Shown here: piece after piece, positions 31,916 through 35,130 of the stretch | How the letters are laid out: each line of letters opens with the position of its first letter | Numbering within the stretch: the first letter of the stretch is position 1 | From: CAYNDB01 sp964395915 | GTDB lineage: Bacteria > Nitrospinota_A > UBA7883 > JAJRTC01 | Direction of reading: 5' to 3' | Assembly (NCBI GenBank): GCA_964395915.1 | Contig: CAYNDB010000010.1 | Span: 1 to 35,130, forward strand | Length of the DNA: 35,130 nucleotides | The notes under the pieces: generated by a model | What the model was told of the DNA's origin: nothing | Databases searched by the model: none | The model's input: the letters and a program-made list of their open reading frames with translations, nothing else | Made by a program: the position numbers and the translations under genes

Positions 31916-33046
31916 ATGACAGAGCCAGCGCCAGCGCCAGCGAAAGAGGCTTATTTCGCCGACTTCAGTCTGGGCTGGGAGCTTGATAAAGCTCTCGATA
32001 AAATGGGATATAAAACCCCTACCCCTATCCAGGCTATGGCTATTGGGCATGGCCTTAAAGGGCGCGATATTATTGGCCAGGCCAGAACAGGCACCGGCAA
32101 GACCGCCGCGTTTGCCCTTCCCATTCTTGCGAAAATCAGTGATCGACGTCCAAGGTATCCTAAAGCTCTTGTCCTTGCGCCCACAAGGGAGCTGGCCTCA
32201 CAAATACGTGACGAAATGGCAAAGCTCGGCGAGTATAAAAAAACGCGAATTATCGCAGTTGTTGGTGGGCGACCGGTAGATGAACAGTTACGTCGTCTGC
32301 GCAAGGGCGCCCATGTGGTGGTCGGCACTCCAGGCCGTATCCTTGATCTTAGCGATAGAGGGGCCCTTTCCCTGGACCATGTGGAGATCGCCGTTCTGGA
32401 CGAGGCGGATGAAATGCTTGATATGGGGTTCATAGATGATGTAGAAGAGATATTGCGGAGAGCGCCGGAGGATCGGCAGACATTTCTTTTTTCCGCCACC
32501 ACGGGAGACAGGGTATTGCAGATAGCTTTTAACCATATGATAAATCCGAAAATCGTAAGGATTAAAGAAACTGAAGAGGACCGGTCCAACATAAAGGAAA
32601 TATTCCACCTGGTGCATCCGTCCGAGCGGATGGAGACGTTGCGGGATTCTATCGCCCGTGAAAGTGACGGTCAGACGCTTATATTCTGCCGCACCAAACG
32701 TGAAGTAGATAGTGTGGCGGAAAGATTGCAGAGCGCTGGCTGCTCCGTCGAAGCGATTCATGGTGACTATCGGCAGTCACGGCGTGACAAGGTTATGAAA
32801 AAATTTAAAGATGGGGCCATAAATGTCCTTGTAGCCACGGATGTCGCCGCTAGGGGAATCCATGTTAAAAATATCGCAACGGTAATCAATTATCGTCTTC
32901 CGGATGATCCTACAACATACGTACACAGAATAGGACGAACAGGGCGAGCCGGTAAATCTGGCGTAGCGATAACTTTATACACAATGGATCAGAAATATCT
33001 GCTCAACGACTTCCGCAGAAGGACAGGAGCCGGCGTTAGAAGATGA
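31916..33046 (+). CDS. DEAD-box ATP-dependent RNA helicase
   Basis: A 376-residue helicase with all motifs: the Q motif (GYKTPTPIQ), ARTGTGKT, PTRELA, TPGR, DEAD (VLDEADEML), SAT, IFCRTK, ATDVAARGI and HRIGRTGR. It ends soon after motif VI, so it lacks the long C-terminal RNA-binding tail of DeaD and is nearer the RhlE/minimal type. I place the start at ATG 31916, because AGGAGA lies 5 bases upstream; the open frame begins 96 bases earlier with sequence unlike the family. It probably unwinds RNA in ribosome assembly or decay. Confidence 0.95.
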   Translation: MTEPAPAPAKEAYFADFSLGWELDKALDKMGYKTPTPIQAMAIGHGLKGRDIIGQARTGTGKTAAFALPILAKISDRRPRYPKALVLAPTRELASQIRDEMAKLGEYKKTRIIAVVGGRPVDEQLRRLRKGAHVVVGTPGRILDLSDRGALSLDHVEIAVLDEADEMLDMGFIDDVEEILRRAPEDRQTFLFSATTGDRVLQIAFNHMINPKIVRIKETEEDRSNIKEIFHLVHPSERMETLRDSIARESDGQTLIFCRTKREVDSVAERLQSAGCSVEAIHGDYRQSRRDKVMKKFKDGAINVLVATDVAARGIHVKNIATVINYRLPDDPTTYVHRIGRTGRAGKSGVAITLYTMDQKYLLNDFRRRTGAGVRR

Positions 33047-33171
33047 TACTTACGGGTGTGATAAACCTTCGATATCTCCTGTTGTTTTGACACATGCGCT
33101 ATGATTTGTTATCGTTCCTGATTTGATAGTTATGGCAAAAGATGTTGATGCCATTTCAAAATGGAGAGATA

Positions 33172-33936
33172 ATGAGCGTTGAAACAGAATCAGTAAAGGG
33201 TGATATGAACGCCGACCTGTTGCGGCTTATAAGCCTCCAGAAGCTAGACTCGGAAATGCTCCGCAAGGAAAAACTCCTTAAAACCCTGCCAGAAGAGATT
33301 AAGCAAAGCTATTCAGATTGCGAAATCGCCAAAGAAAACCTTAAAGCATACGACACGGAAGCTGAAGCGGACAAAAAGCTTCAAAGAGAACTGGAAAGCG
33401 AAATAGAGGATATCCGAGAGAAAATAGCCAAGGACAAGGTGAAACTGCATGACGTTAAAACCAACGTCGAGTATCGAGCTATTTTAAAAGAAGAAGCGAA
33501 CTATGAAAAGCGGATAAAAAAGATTGAAGACAGACAGCTTGAGCTGATGGAAAAATTTGAGAACCGGGGAGACTCGCGCGCCAAGCTTGGAAGTATTTTA
33601 AAGGAAGAGGAAAAAAAGTTCGCCATTGTAAAAAAAGAGAAAAACGAGGCTATAAAGCATGTCGAGCAAAAGCTTGAAGAGCTGAAGAAAAAACGTGGAT
33701 CCACTATTTCCGATATAACTTCCTCAGTATTTAAGCGATACGAAAACCTTCTTAAAAGTCGCGAGGGGCTGGGAGTCACAACTGTCGTCGATAGGTTATG
33801 CTCAGGATGCAACCAGCTTATACCGCCACAGCTGTATTACATGGTTCGCACATCTGATAAAATCTACCAATGCCCGCATTGCAGCCGCTATCTCTATTTT
33901 ATTGAGCCGGAAGATAGCGAAAAACCAGTTGAATAG
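33172..33936 (+). CDS. Coiled-coil protein with C4 zinc ribbon (CT398-like)
   Basis: A 254-residue cytoplasmic protein. About residues 12-190 are charged heptad-rich helices that should form a long antiparallel coiled coil. The C-terminus has CSGCNQLI and CPHCSRYLYF, a four-cysteine zinc ribbon. This arrangement is a widespread conserved bacterial family, often near RNase P RNA or RNase H genes, as here (rnpB begins 111 bases downstream); a nucleic-acid role is suspected in the family. ATG 33172 has a GGAGA site; an in-frame ATG at 33142 lacks one. Confidence 0.88.
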   Translation: MSVETESVKGDMNADLLRLISLQKLDSEMLRKEKLLKTLPEEIKQSYSDCEIAKENLKAYDTEAEADKKLQRELESEIEDIREKIAKDKVKLHDVKTNVEYRAILKEEANYEKRIKKIEDRQLELMEKFENRGDSRAKLGSILKEEEKKFAIVKKEKNEAIKHVEQKLEELKKKRGSTISDITSSVFKRYENLLKSREGLGVTTVVDRLCSGCNQLIPPQLYYMVRTSDKIYQCPHCSRYLYFIEPEDSEKPVE

Positions 33937-34010
33937 CCATAATGGTTATATTGATGGTGTCGGCCTAAGCGTCGTGTTTGCGGAGAGAGCTTTACGGATA
34001 TAAAATTCTC

Positions 34011-34040
34011 TTGTAATGGTTTAAGTTAGTTTTCTATTTT
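34011..34040 (+). promoter_or_regulatory. rnpB promoter
   Basis: TTGTAA (34011-34016) and TATTTT (34035-34040) are 18 bases apart. Transcription would begin near 34048, exactly at the 5' side of the RNase P P1 helix. Confidence 0.55.
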
Positions 34041-34047
34041 TAAAAAA

Positions 34048-34435
34048 GAGGTCGGTGGACGGCCGCTGGTCGGCGATCTAACGTCGGCGGGAGGAAAGTC
34101 CGGACGCCATAGAGCAGGGTACTCTCTAACGGAGAGCGGGGGCGACCCCAGGGAAAGCGCCACAGAAAATATACCGCTAACCGGGAGGCGACTTCCGGCA
34201 GTAAGGGTGAAATGGTGAGGTAAGGGCTCACCGCGGCGATGGCGACATCGCTGGCATGGCAAGCCCTGCCCGACGCAAGGCCGAATAGGGAAGCGCGCCA
34301 CTTTTGTGGTATAAGGTTGCTCGCCGAAAGCTTCCGGGTCAGGCCGCTTAAGATCGCGCAGGCAACTGCGCGGCTAGATGAATGGCCGTCATCCGCTGTA
34401 ATGGCGGAGACAAAATCCGGCTTACAACCGGCCTC
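34048..34435 (+). ncRNA. rnpB: RNase P RNA, bacterial type A
   Basis: The ends GAGGTCGG (34048-34055) and CCGGCCTC (34428-34435) form the P1 helix. Conserved core elements appear in order: GAGGAAAGTCCGGAC (34089-34103), CACAGAAAATATACCGC (34161-34177), AAGGGTGAAATGGTGAGGTA (34203-34222) with AAGGGCTCACCG, and the 3' ACAAAATCCGGCTTACA (34410-34426). This is the catalytic RNA for tRNA 5' maturation. T-rich sequence follows the P1 helix and probably ends transcription. Confidence 0.97.
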
Positions 34436-34491
34436 TTTTATTTATTGTTATTAGCTGTAAATATTAATCGTTTTTGACAGAGTAAAAACAT

Positions 34492-35130
34492 ATGTCTACA
34501 GGTCTTGTATATCTTATAGGAGCGGGGCCGGGTGACCCTGGCCTTATTACCGTCAAAGGGGCGGAGTGTATCCGTATGGCGGATGTGGTGGTGTATGACT
34601 ATCTTGCCAACCCGAAGCTGCTTGAATACGCGCGGGAAGACGCGGAGATAATCTACGTCGGTAAAATGGGCGGAAACCACACCATGAGCCAGTGGGAGAT
34701 AAACGACCTGATAGTCGACCGTGGGAAAAAGGGAAAAATTATCGCCCGCCTTAAAGGAGGCGATCCTTTCATATTCGGGCGAGGAGGCGAGGAGGCGGAG
34801 GAGCTTGTCAAAGCCGGGCTGAAATTCGAGGTCGTCCCTGGCGTAACAGCCGCGTCCGCCGCAACGGCTTATTCCGGCATACCGCTCACTCATCGCGATT
34901 TCACCGCTTCGGTGGCTTTTATCACCGGTCACGAAGACCCGACAAAAGATGAGTCCAACATCCATTGGGATAAAATTTCGACCGGTATCGGCACGCTCGT
35001 TTTCTTTATGGGGATAAAAAACCTGCCTAACATAGTCGACAACCTTATAAAGAACGGCAGGTCGCCCGATACACCTGTGGCCATTATTCGCTGGGGCTCG
35101 ACGCCTGAGCAACAGACGTTGATAGGCACG
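34492..35130 (+). CDS. cobA: Uroporphyrinogen-III C-methyltransferase, partial at window end
   Basis: The first 213 residues are visible; the frame stays open to the window edge. GLVYLIGAGPGDPGLITVKG is the SAM-binding start of tetrapyrrole methylases. Next come VVVYDYLANPKLL, VGKMGGNH, ARLKGGDPFIFGRGGEE and VPGVTAASAATAYSGIPLTH, all typical of SUMT. It makes precorrin-2, the precursor of siroheme, which the sulfite reductase at 6909 needs. The downstream part may be a fused uroporphyrinogen-III synthase (HemD) domain, as in many anaerobes, but it is outside the window. No strong ribosome site is seen before ATG 34492. Confidence 0.93.
   Translation, partial: MSTGLVYLIGAGPGDPGLITVKGAECIRMADVVVYDYLANPKLLEYAREDAEIIYVGKMGGNHTMSQWEINDLIVDRGKKGKIIARLKGGDPFIFGRGGEEAEELVKAGLKFEVVPGVTAASAATAYSGIPLTHRDFTASVAFITGHEDPTKDESNIHWDKISTGIGTLVFFMGIKNLPNIVDNLIKNGRSPDTPVAIIRWGSTPEQQTLIGT

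Noticed and set aside
34438..35112. Long minus-strand open frame (224 codons)
   Set aside because: It is antisense to the uroporphyrinogen-III methyltransferase gene, whose plus-strand product is unmistakable.
1..35130. CRISPR arrays and tRNA genes
   Set aside because: No regularly spaced direct repeats were seen, and no tRNA-like cloverleaf was noticed by eye; a tRNAscan run would settle the latter.

Overview
The window reads as a chromosomal segment of a Gram-negative bacterium that respires oxygen at low tension. It has a complete cbb3 cytochrome oxidase locus, c-type cytochrome maturation genes, assimilatory sulfate reduction, and housekeeping genes (rpsU, ribF, a DEAD-box helicase, rnpB). 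Base composition is uneven: 60-base samples I counted gave about 58% G+C inside the copper ATPase (2161-2220), 43% inside ccoI (16081-16140) and 37% inside the nuclease-like gene (4561-4620). The lineage cannot be fixed by eye. The CxxxY-type CcmE and the sulfite reductase-TusA fusion would fit a deltaproteobacterial, Nitrospinota or Nitrospirota-like group, but this is weak inference. The sequence is a draft assembly: four runs of exactly 100 N break genes, and the first is flanked by the same 55 bases on both sides.

Layout. 1-5330 is an accessory-looking arm: an IS3-family remnant, an HD-GYP protein with a TRASH-type metal-binding N-terminus, a G+C-rich copper P-type ATPase, and an A+T-rich orphan nuclease-like gene. 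5425-9155 is a sulfate assimilation unit: a divergent Rrf2 regulator, an iron-sulfur APS reductase, and a sulfite reductase carrying a C-terminal TusA domain. 9514-18681 is the cbb3 locus: a second Rrf2 regulator, a possible 59-residue leader ORF, ccoNOQP, ccoGHIS and a convergent TauE/SafE-like gene. 19017-23060 holds a DUF59 protein, an NnrS-like membrane protein and the minus-strand pair ccmE-ccmF.

23557-28764 is a minus-strand cluster: ribF, a DUF374 acyltransferase, then a tightly packed set that I read as a split sigma factor (region 2 in one ORF, region-4-like domains in the next), a double zinc-finger anti-sigma factor, and an exported M48 protease with TPR repeats. This is the most interesting part of the window. 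29027-34435 carries a gap-broken radical SAM/SPASM gene, a DHH phosphoesterase, rpsU with a structured leader, a DEAD-box helicase, a coiled-coil zinc-ribbon protein and RNase P RNA. The window ends inside a uroporphyrinogen-III methyltransferase gene.

How the parts connect. The terminal cobA-type gene makes the siroheme precursor needed by the sulfite reductase. CcmE and CcmF mature the haems of CcoO and CcoP. CcoI delivers copper to CcoN, while the left-hand copper ATPase probably detoxifies copper. The two Rrf2 proteins, both with cysteine clusters, each sit next to the pathway they probably control.
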